Assembly (NCBI RefSeq): GCF_008119785.1
Contig: NZ_VSFA01000002.1
Coordinates: 1 to 64,000 of the forward strand
Reading direction: 5' to 3'
Length of the DNA stretch: 64,000 bases
Source of the DNA: Micromonospora sp. MP36
Lineage (GTDB): Bacteria > Actinomycetota > Actinomycetes > Mycobacteriales > Micromonosporaceae
Position numbers and translations under genes: made by a program. The notes under the pieces are model-generated. The model made no database searches. It had not been told where the DNA came from and saw nothing but the letters and a program-made list of their open reading frames with translations. Positions 16,573 through 26,135 of this stretch are shown piece by piece; positions within the stretch are counted from its first letter, which is position 1; every line of letters starts with the position of its first letter.

Positions 16573-17060
16573 GGCCGGTCCTCCGGCCGGACCCACTCGC
16601 CGGTCTTGCCGCCCTCCTTGCGCAGGACGCGTACCGCGTCCACGGAGGCCGCCGGGTCGACGGCCTTGACCATGTCGACCAGGGCGAGGCCGGCCACCGC
16701 CACCGCGGTGAGCGCCTCCATCTCCACGCCCGTCCGGTCGGCGGTCTTCGCGGTCGCGGTGATCTCGACGGTGTCGGTGGTGAGCCGCAGGTCGACGGTG
16801 ACGCCGTGCAGGGCGATCGGGTGGCAGAGGGGGATCAGATCCGGGGTTCGCTTCGCCCCCATGATCCCGGCGAGCCGACCCACCGCCAGCGCGTCCCCCT
16901 TGGGCAGGCCGTCCCGGCGCAGCAACTCCACCACCTCGGCCGTGGTGCGGAGCCGGCCGGCGGCGACTGCGAGCCGGCCGGAGACCGGCTTGCCGGAGAC
17001 GTCGACCATCCGGGCCGCGCCGGCCTGATCGACGTGGGTGAGCTGCGCGTGATCGGTCAC
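16569..17060 (-). CDS. moaC: Cyclic pyranopterin monophosphate synthase MoaC
   Basis: A 163-residue MoaC that converts 3',8-cyclo-GTP to cyclic pyranopterin monophosphate. The active-site segments are present: ARMVDVSGKP near the N terminus, GIMGAKRTPDLIPLCHPIAL, and AKTADRTGVEMEALTAV with the conserved Lys and Asp. The GTG at 17060 gives the standard N terminus (TDHAQLTHVDQAGAARMVDV); the longer upstream frame is not MoaC-like. It is the promoter-proximal gene of the cluster; the 240-nt spacer before it (17061–17302) is shared with the 3' end of the SARP gene. Confidence 0.94.
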   Translation of the reverse strand: MTDHAQLTHVDQAGAARMVDVSGKPVSGRLAVAAGRLRTTAEVVELLRRDGLPKGDALAVGRLAGIMGAKRTPDLIPLCHPIALHGVTVDLRLTTDTVEITATAKTADRTGVEMEALTAVAVAGLALVDMVKAVDPAASVDAVRVLRKEGGKTGEWVRPEDRP

Positions 17061-17302
17061 GGCCGCGAGCCTAACCCCCGGGTACGACCGGCCGCCGGAC
17101 CACTCGGTGGGGAGGAGCGCCGGTGCCGGAACGTGCCGATCGTGCCGCACGGCGCTCCTCCCTCAGCCACCCGCCGTCGAAGTCGCTGGGGGGAACCTGA
17201 CAGCGGGCGTCCCGTCGACCGGGTCCGCCGGTGGCGGGACCCCCCGTTCGGTCGACACGCGGGGGACGGTAGCGGGTGCCGCGATAAGAAATCGATAAGC
17301 CG

Positions 17303-20300
17303 TCACCCGGCTCCGGGCGGACGGGTTCCGGCCTGGTCGATGGCGGCGTCATCCTCCGCGAGGCGTCGTGCCAGATCCCGCCGCTCGGGCGCACCCATCC
17401 GCCGGAAGATCGCCAAGGCGCGCCGGCGGTACCGCAGCGCCTCCTCCGGCTCGTCGTCGAGGTGATCAGCCAGCGCGACGAGAGCGCGTCCCTGCTCGTA
17501 GGGATGTGCGATGCGGGTCGCGAGCTCAAGGGCACGGCGATGGGCGGCCTCCGCGTCGTCCATGCGCCCCACGAACGCCAACGTCATGCCGAGGTCGTTC
17601 CACACGGCTGCCTGCACGTGCCGTTCCCCCGAGTCGACCGCAATCTGCAGCGCCAGCTCGTGCTGCTCTCGCGCCGCATCGAGCCGGTCCAGATGGCGGT
17701 AGGCGATCCCCAGATCATTGCGGGCCTCCGCTTCCCCGAATCTGTGCCCCGTCCGGTCCCGCAACCGGAGGGACGCAGTGATGAGTCGGACTGCCTTGGC
17801 GAAGTGACCGAGCCGGTTCTCGACGGACGCGATGTGCCCGAGAGCGTTCGAGATGTCGTACTGGTTCCCCCGGCACCGCCCGAGGAACAGGTGCTGCCGG
17901 TGCGCCTGGATCGCTTCCGTGTAACGCCCTAACGTGGTGAGGGCGAACCCGAGGTTCGGGAGGGACAGCATCGGGTCGAGGGCCACGCCACCTGAACGCG
18001 CCCGAAGGAGCTGTCGCCCGAGACTGACCGACCGCGACGGGCTGCCCGTCAGCCAGTACACGACGACGAGGTTCGCCCGGTACCGATGTTGGTTAACGTG
18101 GTCACGGAGCTCTCTGGAGATGGACACCGCCGTTTCGAGGTGACGCAGCGAGTCCAGGTAGCTGCCGGTACGGGTATATGCGGAGGCAAGGTAGTTGTGC
18201 ATGACCGCCTGCGCCGCCCGGTCGCCGCACTTCTCCGCTGCGGCCAGGCCGCGCCGGTGGGTGACAAGGATGTCGTCGAAGTAGCCGCGGATATAGCAGA
18301 ACCGCCACATGGAGCGAGCAAGTCGCCATGCGTACCGGTGAAGAGGCTCCCGCTCCGCGAACTCGACCAGAGCGACCAGGTTCGAACGTTCCCGCTCCAA
18401 CCACTCGACGTCGGGTGGGTCGGAACGGCCGAGTAGATCGGGTCGTCGCGGTGGACCCAGACGGACGTGGAGTTGCAGAGCCGAGGGCTCCAGCAGTTGG
18501 GCTCGACCGGCCGATTCATGGAGCACGTGATCGAAAAGCCTATCGGCCGCCTCCTTCCGGTCCCGTGCCTCGCCCGGCTCCTGGGACAGTTCGGCCGAGT
18601 ACTGCCGCATCAGATCGTGCAGGCGGTAGCGGCCCGGTTCGACCTCCTCGATCAGATGCTGGTCGAGGAGCTCGTCCAGCATCGTGTCCACGGATTCCAA
18701 CGGCACATCCGCCAGCGCCGCCGCCATCGCCACATCGAAATGGGCACCGGGATGCACGCTGACGAGTCGGAACAGCCGCTTGACCGGTTCGGCCAGCGGC
18801 TCGTACGAGGCGGCGAAGGCGCTGACCACCGTCTGCTGCTCGACGGCAAGTTGACGGAGTACGGTGCCTCCGGCGTTCAGGCGGTGAGCCAGGTCGGCGA
18901 CCCGCCAGGCGGGTCGGTGGGCGAGCCGTCCTCCCGCCAGCCGAATCGCGAGCGGCAGATGGCCGCAGCGACGCACCACTTCCGCGGCCGCTTGCGGCTC
19001 ACGCTCGACCCGGTCTTCACCGGCGGTGCGGGACAGCAGTTCCACCGCCTCGTCCTCGGTGAGCGCAGGGAGCGGCACGGGCCGCCCTGCGTCCCCGACC
19101 GACAGGCGACGCCGGCTCGTCACGACCACGACTGAGCCCCCGGCAACCGGAAGCAGCGGTTCGACCTGGTCGCTGCTGGCTGCGTTGTCCAGCACAACGA
19201 CGACTCGGCGATCCCGCAGCTCTCGCTGCCACAACTCTTGCCGCAGGAGGAAATCGGTGGGAATTCGACCGGCGGGAACCCCGAGTTGACGCAGCAGCGC
19301 GGTGAGCGCGTCCGCCGGGTCGACAGAAGCGCCCTCCGCGTGTCCCCGTAGATCGATGAAGAGCTGCGCATCCGGATAGCGGTCGGCCAGGCGGTATGCG
19401 AGGTGAACGGCGAATGCGGTCTTGCCGCTGCCCGCCATGCCATCGATCACACGGACAGGTGAGGTGCGATCGCCCGCTGCCGCGATCTCCGTCAACAGGC
19501 GCTCGGTGAGCTCCCGCCGCCCGACGAGATCGGCTACCGCGCGGGGCAGATGGTTGACGGCCGCCCGGCCCTCCGTCGCGAAGGCGACGTTGGTCATGGG
19601 CCCGCGCGGGGCGGCCGGACCGCGATTGCCGGCATCCGGCCCAGGCGGCCGGGGAAAGTCAGGGAGCTGTTCCCGGTCCATGATCCGCTCGCGCAGCACC
19701 TGCAACTCTGCGCCCAGCTCAATGCCGAGCTGCTCCTTGAGCACGGACTCCGCATGCTCGATCGCGGCCAGGGCACCGGCGGGATCGCCGTCCGCGTAGA
19801 GCGCGCGGGCGAGCAGAGCATGAGCATGTTCGCGGAATGGATAAGCAACTACGTGATCGGTGAGGACGGCGATGGCGCTCCTGGTACGGCCGAGCCGGAG
19901 ATCCAGCCACGCCCTGAGTTCAATCGCGGACAAGCGCTGCGCGTCCAGGGCTGCCCGACGGGCGGAGAGAACCGCCCCCAAGGACAGGCCGGCCAACAGG
20001 GGGCCACGCCAGAGTTCCTCGCTGCCCGTCAGAAGAGTGCTGGCATCGTCGACCTCACCCCGCTTCCACGCGCTCTCGGCGGCATCGACGAGATGCTCGA
20101 ACCTGGGTACGTCGACCGACTCGTCGGTCAGCTCAAGCCGGTAACCGCCGGGCAGCCGGGAGAGGGCGGGACCCTGGTGCTTCTCGAAGGTTCGCCGCAG
20201 ATTGGCAGCGTACGTCCGTACGTTCGCTACGGCGGAACGTGGCGGCTCGTCCGACCACAGCTCGTCGACGAGGGACTCGATCGTGACGACTCGCCCGCCG

Positions 20301-20440
20301 TGCACCGCGAGCATTGCCAGCACGAGCTGCTGCTTCGGCGTACCGAGCGGAAGCCGGATCGGCCCCCGCCACACCTCCGGCACCCCCAGCAGACGGACCT
20401 CCGTCAATCCCTCCTCCGCCGCCTGGTAAACGAAATTCAA
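17303..20440 (-). CDS. SARP-family regulator with NB-ARC and TPR domains (AfsR-like)
   Basis: A 1045-residue AfsR/DnrI/RedD-type protein. Residues 15–100 are an OmpR-like winged helix (TPKQQLVLAMLAVHGGRVV, ELWSDEPPRSAVANVRTYA), followed by a bacterial transcriptional activation (BTAD) domain to about 255. A linker leads to an NB-ARC ATPase with Walker A GMAGSGKTAFAVHLA (about 335–350), Walker B RRVVVVLDNA and the GHLPLAIRLAGGRL motif. The remaining 500 residues are TPR-like. Such regulators activate secondary metabolism or morphogenesis genes after an ATP-dependent switch. No biosynthetic cluster is in the window, so the target is unknown. It is divergent from the GGDEF–EAL gene. Confidence 0.9.
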   Translation of the reverse strand: MNFVYQAAEEGLTEVRLLGVPEVWRGPIRLPLGTPKQQLVLAMLAVHGGRVVTIESLVDELWSDEPPRSAVANVRTYAANLRRTFEKHQGPALSRLPGGYRLELTDESVDVPRFEHLVDAAESAWKRGEVDDASTLLTGSEELWRGPLLAGLSLGAVLSARRAALDAQRLSAIELRAWLDLRLGRTRSAIAVLTDHVVAYPFREHAHALLARALYADGDPAGALAAIEHAESVLKEQLGIELGAELQVLRERIMDREQLPDFPRPPGPDAGNRGPAAPRGPMTNVAFATEGRAAVNHLPRAVADLVGRRELTERLLTEIAAAGDRTSPVRVIDGMAGSGKTAFAVHLAYRLADRYPDAQLFIDLRGHAEGASVDPADALTALLRQLGVPAGRIPTDFLLRQELWQRELRDRRVVVVLDNAASSDQVEPLLPVAGGSVVVVTSRRRLSVGDAGRPVPLPALTEDEAVELLSRTAGEDRVEREPQAAAEVVRRCGHLPLAIRLAGGRLAHRPAWRVADLAHRLNAGGTVLRQLAVEQQTVVSAFAASYEPLAEPVKRLFRLVSVHPGAHFDVAMAAALADVPLESVDTMLDELLDQHLIEEVEPGRYRLHDLMRQYSAELSQEPGEARDRKEAADRLFDHVLHESAGRAQLLEPSALQLHVRLGPPRRPDLLGRSDPPDVEWLERERSNLVALVEFAEREPLHRYAWRLARSMWRFCYIRGYFDDILVTHRRGLAAAEKCGDRAAQAVMHNYLASAYTRTGSYLDSLRHLETAVSISRELRDHVNQHRYRANLVVVYWLTGSPSRSVSLGRQLLRARSGGVALDPMLSLPNLGFALTTLGRYTEAIQAHRQHLFLGRCRGNQYDISNALGHIASVENRLGHFAKAVRLITASLRLRDRTGHRFGEAEARNDLGIAYRHLDRLDAAREQHELALQIAVDSGERHVQAAVWNDLGMTLAFVGRMDDAEAAHRRALELATRIAHPYEQGRALVALADHLDDEPEEALRYRRRALAIFRRMGAPERRDLARRLAEDDAAIDQAGTRPPGAG

Positions 20441-20947
20441 ATAACCACTGCATTTCGCATCAGAATATGCGTAAGCGACCCGAAAGCCAGATTGCGCGCG
20501 ATCCGACCCGCGACTTCAGAAGATATCAGAGAGCGACGACATTTTTCCGGTGAGTGGAGCAGCAGGTCGGGTGCCTGGCAGAAGAACCGAGCGGCGCGGC
20601 GCCTGCGCCAAACTGCTAGAGACATCCCCCGATGCCACCTCGATAATCAGCATTGGCAGGCCACCCAAATATGCGTTCAGTCTCCAGTCAAAGACGGTGA
20701 GTGACAAAAGGAGACGACATTAGCGCATTATGCGCATATGGACATCTAATGTCACCAACCTGGCCGAAACGCCATAAGATAGCCCGCGTCGGTGGGGGTC
20801 GAAACCGAACGGCTCCGCAGGATCGAGTGAAGGGCGAAGCAGATGCGCGGCAACGACTGGCTGTGATCACCTTCCCGGGCGCCTGAGCGGGCCGTACAGT
20901 ACGGGTACACGCACCGCAACGAATGACCGCGGTGGAGGCAGGAAATC
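20441..20947. promoter_or_regulatory. AT-rich divergent spacer with palindromes, SARP gene / GGDEF–EAL gene
   Basis: This 507-nt spacer is visibly less GC-rich than the rest of the window and holds no convincing gene. It contains GACATTAG (20716–20723) and CTAATGTC (20746–20753) as outer arms around an inner GCGCAT-T-ATGCGC palindrome (20723–20735). It also has a looser repeat, ATTTCGCAT/ATATGCG, near 20452–20471. The low GC and nested symmetry suggest a multi-operator regulatory region for one or both divergent genes. Individual promoters cannot be placed with confidence. Confidence 0.45.
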
Positions 20948-23503
20948 GTGACTCGCGCCAACGCACGCGACAATGGGACCGATCGGCGGCTGCTGCTGCT
21001 TGTCGGTCTCGTCGTGTTTGCCGCCGCGATCACCGTGCTGGCCAGCCTCCGGCTTATTCAGGTTCAGGGCCTGACGGCCTCGGCGGACCTCACCCGGGCG
21101 GCCACCCTGACGTTCCTCGTCGCGGTCGCCGCCACCGTCAATGTCCGAATCCGTATCCGAGCCACCACCCACGGCGTCTCCTGGACGGATGCGGCCTCCG
21201 TGATCGGCCTGGCCGTCGCCCCTGTGCCTTGGGTGGTCATCGCCACCGGTCTGGGCGTCGCGATCACCCGGATGATCGGTCGGCTCCCGCCCATCAAGCT
21301 GGCCTTCGGCGTCGCCAAGGAAATGACGTTGGCGGCGGTGGGCGGGATGGTGCTGGTGGCCTCCGGATGGACGTGGCCCTGGTCCGGGCCGATCCTTCGC
21401 TCACTCCCCGCCCTGGTGCTGGCTTATCTGACGGTCGTCGTGCTGGACGAGCTGCTCATGTTCCCCGTCCTCGCCTTCGCGACCCGAACACCGATCCTCA
21501 ATCGCTTCCGCCAGCAGCTCGACCTCCGGCTGGCGAGCGTGGTCGCCCGCTTCTCAGTGATCTTGTCGACCCTCCTGATCCTCCGAATCAACCCGACGTT
21601 CCTGGTCCTCGTCCCACCACTCGTCCTGAGCCTGCACCTGGCTTACTCCAGTCGGGTACGCAGCCGGGCGGAGCGGGACGCCTGGCAGCGTCTGGCCCGC
21701 ACCACGGATGCCCTCAACGTGGTCGACCTGGACGAGGTGCTCACCACCGCGGTTACGCAGGCCACCGAACTCTTCTCAGCCGATGAGGTCGACATCGAGC
21801 TTCGCGAGGAGTCGCGACTCGTCCGAGGTGCCGGAGGAGACATCACCTATCGCGGGCCGGCCGGCGAGGCCAGCATGATCAAGGGCTCTGTGCTCGCCAC
21901 CCGCCTCGAAGGTCATGACCACAGCGCCGACGTCGGGGTCCTGCGTCTCCGGTTCGCCGGCCCCGTCGAACTCTCCGAGCGGGAGCAGTACACGCTGCGT
22001 ACCTTCGCCTCCGCGCTCTGCACGGCGGTCCGCAACGCCCAGGCGTACGCCGAGTTGGCCCGGATCGCCGAGGAGCACGCGTACGCCGCCACCCACGACG
22101 CCCTGACCGGGCTCTCCAACCGGCGTCACCTGCTCGACGAGGGCACCGAGCAGCTGACCGCCCGGCACGCCGACGGCGTCACCGCGCTGGTGCTGATCGA
22201 CCTCAACCACTTCAAGGAGGTCAACGACACGCTCGGGCACGGTGCCGGTGACCGGGTGCTGATGCAGGTCGCCGACCGGCTACGCGCCGCTGCCCGCCCC
22301 GGTGACCTGGTTGCCCGGCTCGGCGGCGACGAGTTCGCCGTACTGCTGCGCGGGCTGCCCGCCCCGGCGGTGGCCGCGCACCGGGCCGAGGCGCTGTTGG
22401 CCGCCCTGCACGAGCCGCTCGACCTGGACGGCATGCGGATCAGCGTGGAGGCCAGCGGCGGCATCGCGGCCGCCCCGGCCAGCGGCGGGATGCCGGAGCT
22501 GCTGCGCCGCGCCGACGTGGCGATGTACCAGGCGAAGCGGGCCGGCCAGCGGATCTCCACGTACGCGCCGACCCGGGACACCGCGGACCTGGGCCGGCTC
22601 ACCCTCGGCGGCGAACTCTCCCGCGCGGTGGCCGATCACGAGTTCACCGTCAACTTCCAGCCGATCGTCGACCTGGGCAGCGGCGAGGTGATCGGTGCGG
22701 AGGCGCTGGCCCGCTGGCACCACCCGACGCACGGCATGATCGACCCGCTGCGCTTCATCGAGGCGGTGGAACGCTCCGGGCTGCTGCCCGCGTTCGCCGA
22801 GGCGATCCTCGACCAGGCCCTGATTGCGGCTGGCAGCTGGCGGGCCGCCGGCTTCGACCTGCCCGTCTCGGTGAACGTGTCGCCCCGCAGCCTCCTCGAC
22901 GCCCGCTTCCCCGGGGCGGTGCTGGCCCGGCTGCGGGCGCACGACCTGCCCCCGGACCGGCTGGTGCTGGAGCTGACCGAGACCCTGACGCTCAGCCAGC
23001 TCGACGTGGTGGACCAGGTGCTCAGTCGGCTGCGCGACTCCGGCGTACGGCTGGCTCTGGACGACTTCGGCACCGGTTACTCCTCGCTGTCGCTGCTGTC
23101 CCGCATCCCGGTGCACGAGTTGAAGATCGACCGCAGCTTCGTCACGGCGATGGAGAGCGCGGCCGAGGCCGCCGCCGTGATCCGCTCCACGCTGGACCTG
23201 GGCCGCAGCCTCGACCTGACCGTGGTGGCCGAGGGCGTGGAGAGCGAACCGCAGCGGCGGGCGCTCTGGGAGCTGGGTTGCGCCGCCGGCCAGGGCCATC
23301 TTTTCGCCCGGCCCCTGCCGGCCGGCGCGCTGCTCGCCGCCCTCCAGCGGGGGGCGGGCGGCCGACCGGGCAGCTTCGTAGCGCCGCTGCACGACGCGGG
23401 CGCGGTGATCCGCCTGCCGGGTCGCCGCTCCGCCGGCCGGGGTCGCGGGGCCAGCTCGACGTCCGTGGCCGGCCAGACCGCCGACGAGCCCAGCCGCCAC
23501 TGA
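20948..23503 (+). CDS. Membrane GGDEF–EAL protein (c-di-GMP synthase/phosphodiesterase)
   Basis: An 851-residue protein. Residues 10–240 hold about seven hydrophobic segments (a membrane sensor), followed by a GAF-like region (about 250–385). The GGDEF domain has intact RLGGDEFAVLL (about 455–466) and ATHDALTGLSNRR at its start. The EAL domain has IGAEALARWHHP (about 580), LALDDFGTGYSSL and VVAEGVES. Both catalytic motifs look complete, so it could make or degrade cyclic di-GMP, or one domain could regulate the other. The GTG at 20948 follows GGTGGAGG. The C-terminal 50 residues are a basic, disordered tail. Confidence 0.9.
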   Translation: MTRANARDNGTDRRLLLLVGLVVFAAAITVLASLRLIQVQGLTASADLTRAATLTFLVAVAATVNVRIRIRATTHGVSWTDAASVIGLAVAPVPWVVIATGLGVAITRMIGRLPPIKLAFGVAKEMTLAAVGGMVLVASGWTWPWSGPILRSLPALVLAYLTVVVLDELLMFPVLAFATRTPILNRFRQQLDLRLASVVARFSVILSTLLILRINPTFLVLVPPLVLSLHLAYSSRVRSRAERDAWQRLARTTDALNVVDLDEVLTTAVTQATELFSADEVDIELREESRLVRGAGGDITYRGPAGEASMIKGSVLATRLEGHDHSADVGVLRLRFAGPVELSEREQYTLRTFASALCTAVRNAQAYAELARIAEEHAYAATHDALTGLSNRRHLLDEGTEQLTARHADGVTALVLIDLNHFKEVNDTLGHGAGDRVLMQVADRLRAAARPGDLVARLGGDEFAVLLRGLPAPAVAAHRAEALLAALHEPLDLDGMRISVEASGGIAAAPASGGMPELLRRADVAMYQAKRAGQRISTYAPTRDTADLGRLTLGGELSRAVADHEFTVNFQPIVDLGSGEVIGAEALARWHHPTHGMIDPLRFIEAVERSGLLPAFAEAILDQALIAAGSWRAAGFDLPVSVNVSPRSLLDARFPGAVLARLRAHDLPPDRLVLELTETLTLSQLDVVDQVLSRLRDSGVRLALDDFGTGYSSLSLLSRIPVHELKIDRSFVTAMESAAEAAAVIRSTLDLGRSLDLTVVAEGVESEPQRRALWELGCAAGQGHLFARPLPAGALLAALQRGAGGRPGSFVAPLHDAGAVIRLPGRRSAGRGRGASSTSVAGQTADEPSRH

Positions 23504-23531
23504 TCCCGCAGCCGAGGGCCGCTCCCCACGA

Positions 23532-23577
23532 GATCTTGGACCGTTGCCGTCAGCTGCGAACCGAACTGTCCAAGATC
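23532..23577. terminator. Inverted repeat after the GGDEF–EAL gene
   Basis: Perfect 10-bp arms GATCTTGGAC (23532–23541) and GTCCAAGATC (23568–23577) enclose 26 nt that contain a smaller CAGCTG palindrome. It lies 28 nt after the stop codon. No T-run follows, so termination is possible but not certain. Confidence 0.4.
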
Positions 23578-23648
23578 CGCAGGCCGAGCGAGGCGCGCGG
23601 AAGGTGCGCGGACCGGCGTGGCGGCGGCCGTCTGCCAGACTGGCCGGC

Positions 23649-24995
23649 GTGACCGCCGACCCCGACCGGCCCGCCCCCGCCACCCGACGCTGGACGGCCA
23701 TCGACACCGCCGCCAGCGGGCTCGCCCTCGACCTGGGCCTCTACGCCGTCTCGGCGGTCTTCGCCGGGGTCACCGCCGCGACCTCCACCCTGCTCCCGCA
23801 CCGGGCCTGGGGCACACTCGCCGCCGTCGGCTACCTGGTGGCCGCGCTCGCCGCGATCGGCCAGATCCTCGCCCGGCGCCGTCGCGCCGACGCGCCGCTC
23901 GCCGGACACCGCGCCCGCTGGGCGGTCACTGGCTTCGCCTGGGCCACCACCGCGCTGCTGCCGGTCGTGGCGCAGAGCATCCAGCGGGCGGCCGGGCGTA
24001 CCGACCGGGCGCAGGAGGAGGTGGTCGTGGTCGAGCACGCGGGCACCCGGCTCGCCGAACACGGCACCCCCTACCTGGGGCACGACGCGATCGCCGCGCT
24101 GCCCCCGGCCGAGCAGCTGCTCGGCTACACCCCGTACCAGCCGGGAATGGCGCTGTTCGGGCTGCCCCGGGCCGCCGTCGACGCCTGGTGGACCGACGCG
24201 CGGGTCTGGTTCGCCCTGGTCACCGCCGGGGTGCTGGCCCTCGCGGTGGTCACGCTGCGCAACCGGCCCGCCCCGGCCACGCCCCGTCGCGACACCGCGC
24301 TGCTCCGAGCCGTACAGGCGGCCACCGTGCTGCCGATCTGCGCGCTCACCCTGGCGACCGGCGGCGACGACCTGCCCGTACTCGCGCTCTGCCTGCTCGG
24401 GCTGGCCTTCGCCGCCGCCGGCCGGCCCGGACGGGCCGGCCTGGCGGTCGGCGCGGCGGGTGCTCTGAAGCTCTTCGCCTGGCCGGTCGCGGTCGTGCTG
24501 ATCTGCTGGGCCGCCACCCGCCGGGGCGGCCTCCGCACCGCCCTCGGCGCCCTCGGGCTGCCGGCGCTCGCGCTGATCCCCGCCCTCCTGGTCGACCGCG
24601 ACGCGCTGGTGGAGAACGTGCTGCGGTTCCCGCTCGGACACGGGCTGGTGACCAGCCCCGCGCAGTCCCCGTTCCCCGGTCACCTGATCGCCGCCGCGCT
24701 GCCCGCCGGCCGGATCGTCGCCGCCACGCTGCTGGTCGCGGCCGGGGCGGCGATCGCCGTCCGGCTCCTCCGCCGCCCGCCACGCACCGCCGCCACCACC
24801 GCGCTGATCTGCGGGTACGGGCTGCTCGCGGCGATCCTGCTGATGCCCTCGACCCGCTTCGGTTACCTGCTCTACCCGGTCGCCCTGCTGGTCTGGGCAC
24901 CGGCGCTGACAGCTGCGAAAACCGGGATGGCCCCCGAGCCCGCCACCCGGGCCGCTTCCGGCAACTCGTGGACGCGGCCGGTCGGCAGGGCGTAA
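23649..24995 (+). CDS. Polytopic membrane protein, GT87/DUF2029-like
   Basis: A 448-residue protein with about 11 hydrophobic segments. After a first pair of membrane spans, a loop contains GTPYLGHDAIAALPPAEQLLGYTPYQPGM, in the place where GT87-like enzymes carry their catalytic loop. Later GAAGALKLFAWPVAVVLI is close to the GxxxKLxP motif of DUF2029 proteins. No DxD motif is obvious, so a glycosyltransferase activity is only suggested. The GTG at 23649 is taken over upstream in-frame codons because the sequence before it is not protein-like. The phosphoribosyltransferase gene follows after 10 nt, probably in one transcript. Confidence 0.65.
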   Translation: MTADPDRPAPATRRWTAIDTAASGLALDLGLYAVSAVFAGVTAATSTLLPHRAWGTLAAVGYLVAALAAIGQILARRRRADAPLAGHRARWAVTGFAWATTALLPVVAQSIQRAAGRTDRAQEEVVVVEHAGTRLAEHGTPYLGHDAIAALPPAEQLLGYTPYQPGMALFGLPRAAVDAWWTDARVWFALVTAGVLALAVVTLRNRPAPATPRRDTALLRAVQAATVLPICALTLATGGDDLPVLALCLLGLAFAAAGRPGRAGLAVGAAGALKLFAWPVAVVLICWAATRRGGLRTALGALGLPALALIPALLVDRDALVENVLRFPLGHGLVTSPAQSPFPGHLIAAALPAGRIVAATLLVAAGAAIAVRLLRRPPRTAATTALICGYGLLAAILLMPSTRFGYLLYPVALLVWAPALTAAKTGMAPEPATRAASGNSWTRPVGRA

Positions 24996-25005
24996 ACCTG
25001 AGGGC

Positions 25006-25638
25006 ATGACCACCTATCGCGACCGGGCAGACGCGGGCCGCATGCTCGCCGACAGGCTCACCGACCTCGCCGGGCGGCAGGACGTCATCGCCCTCGGGCT
25101 GGTACGCGGTGGCGTGGAGGTCGCCCGGGTGATCGCCGAACGGCTCGGCGTGCCGCTGGATGTGCTGGTGGTCCGCAAGCTCGGCGTGCCGTACGCGCCC
25201 GAGGTGGCGTACGGCGCGCTCGGCCCCGGCGGGGTGCAGGTGCTCAACGAGATGGTCGCCAACCGGCTCAGCGAGGTCGACAAGGCCGAGGTACGGCAGC
25301 GGGAGCAGGCCGAACTGGAGCGCCGCGAGCGCCTCTACCGGGCCGGCCGGCCACCGCTCGACCTCACCGGGCGGACCGCGGTCATCGTCGACGACGGGCT
25401 CGCCACCGGCGCCACCGCCCGCGCCGCCGTGCAGGTCGCCCGCCACCTGGGTGCGGCCCGGGTCGTCGTGGCCGTGCCGGTCGGCTCCCGCGACGCGTAC
25501 GAGATGCTGGCCGCCGAGGCCGACCAGGTGGTCATCCAGGAGACGCCGCCCGACTTCATGGCGGTCGGCGCGTACTACGACGATTTCCACGAGGTCTCCG
25601 ACGACGAGGTGACGGAAACGCTGAAGGCCACCGCGTGA
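25006..25638 (+). CDS. Phosphoribosyltransferase family protein
   Basis: A 210-residue type I PRTase-fold protein. The PRPP-binding motif VIVDDGLATGATARAA lies near residues 125–140, and a long coiled region (EVDKAEVRQREQAELERRE) sits between the core strands. It matches the stand-alone actinobacterial family with ALGLVRGGVEVARVIAERLG and LVVRKLGVPYAPEVAYGA, often found with erythromycin-esterase- or dienelactone-hydrolase-like domains. The nucleobase substrate is unknown. The ATG at 25006 is preceded by a weak purine stretch. Its stop overlaps a GTG in frame with the next gene. Confidence 0.85.
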   Translation: MTTYRDRADAGRMLADRLTDLAGRQDVIALGLVRGGVEVARVIAERLGVPLDVLVVRKLGVPYAPEVAYGALGPGGVQVLNEMVANRLSEVDKAEVRQREQAELERRERLYRAGRPPLDLTGRTAVIVDDGLATGATARAAVQVARHLGAARVVVAVPVGSRDAYEMLAAEADQVVIQETPPDFMAVGAYYDDFHEVSDDEVTETLKATA

Positions 25639-25661
25639 ATCGACCGGGTACCGTCGGTCCC

Positions 25662-26045
25662 ATGCAGCTGACCTGTCCCAAGTGTCATGGCGACATGCGC
25701 CAGTACGAGCGCAGCGGAGTGATCATCGACCAGTGCGGCGAGTGCCGGGGGATCTTCCTCGATCGCGGCGAACTCGAGAAGCTGTTCGAGGCCGAGGCGA
25801 ACTGGAACAAGCAGCACGCCCCGCAGCCGGCCGCCCCCGCCGGCGGCGGCTACACCCCGCCGCCGCCACCGCCGCCCACCGCCGCGCCGCACCAGCCCGG
25901 CTACGGCGCCGTCCCGCCGCCCCCTCCGCCGCCCCCCGGCCACGGCTACGCGCAGCCCGCGTACGGCCACGGCCAGCACTACGGCTACCACGGCCACTAC
26001 CGGCGCAAGAAGCACCACGGCTTCCTCGGCGAGCTCTTCGACTGA
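25662..26045 (+). CDS. TFIIB-type zinc-ribbon protein
   Basis: A 127-residue protein. It begins with the zf-TFIIB domain MQLTCPKCHGDMRQYERSG and DQCGECRGIFLDRGELEKL, four cysteines in two CxxC pairs. A long Pro/Gly/Tyr/His-rich tail follows and a basic KKHHGFLGELFD ending closes it. Function is unknown; such proteins are widespread in actinobacteria. The ATG at 25662 fits the domain start. A GTG at 25635 overlapping the previous stop would add nine residues and cannot be excluded. Confidence 0.82.
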   Translation: MQLTCPKCHGDMRQYERSGVIIDQCGECRGIFLDRGELEKLFEAEANWNKQHAPQPAAPAGGGYTPPPPPPPTAAPHQPGYGAVPPPPPPPPGHGYAQPAYGHGQHYGYHGHYRRKKHHGFLGELFD

Positions 26046-26053
26046 CCGGCGCG

Positions 26054-26086
26054 CGGGCGGGCCGGGACTGCCTCCCGGCCCGCCCG
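26054..26086. terminator. Intrinsic hairpin after the zinc-ribbon gene
   Basis: Perfect 14-bp arms 26054–26067 and 26073–26086 around a 5-nt loop, 8 nt after the stop. No T-run follows, as is common in high-GC actinobacteria. Confidence 0.6.
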
Positions 26087-26135
26087 GCTGCTGGGCCGAG
26101 GTGCCGAGCGGCGTCCCGTGTGCGACCCTCATCCC

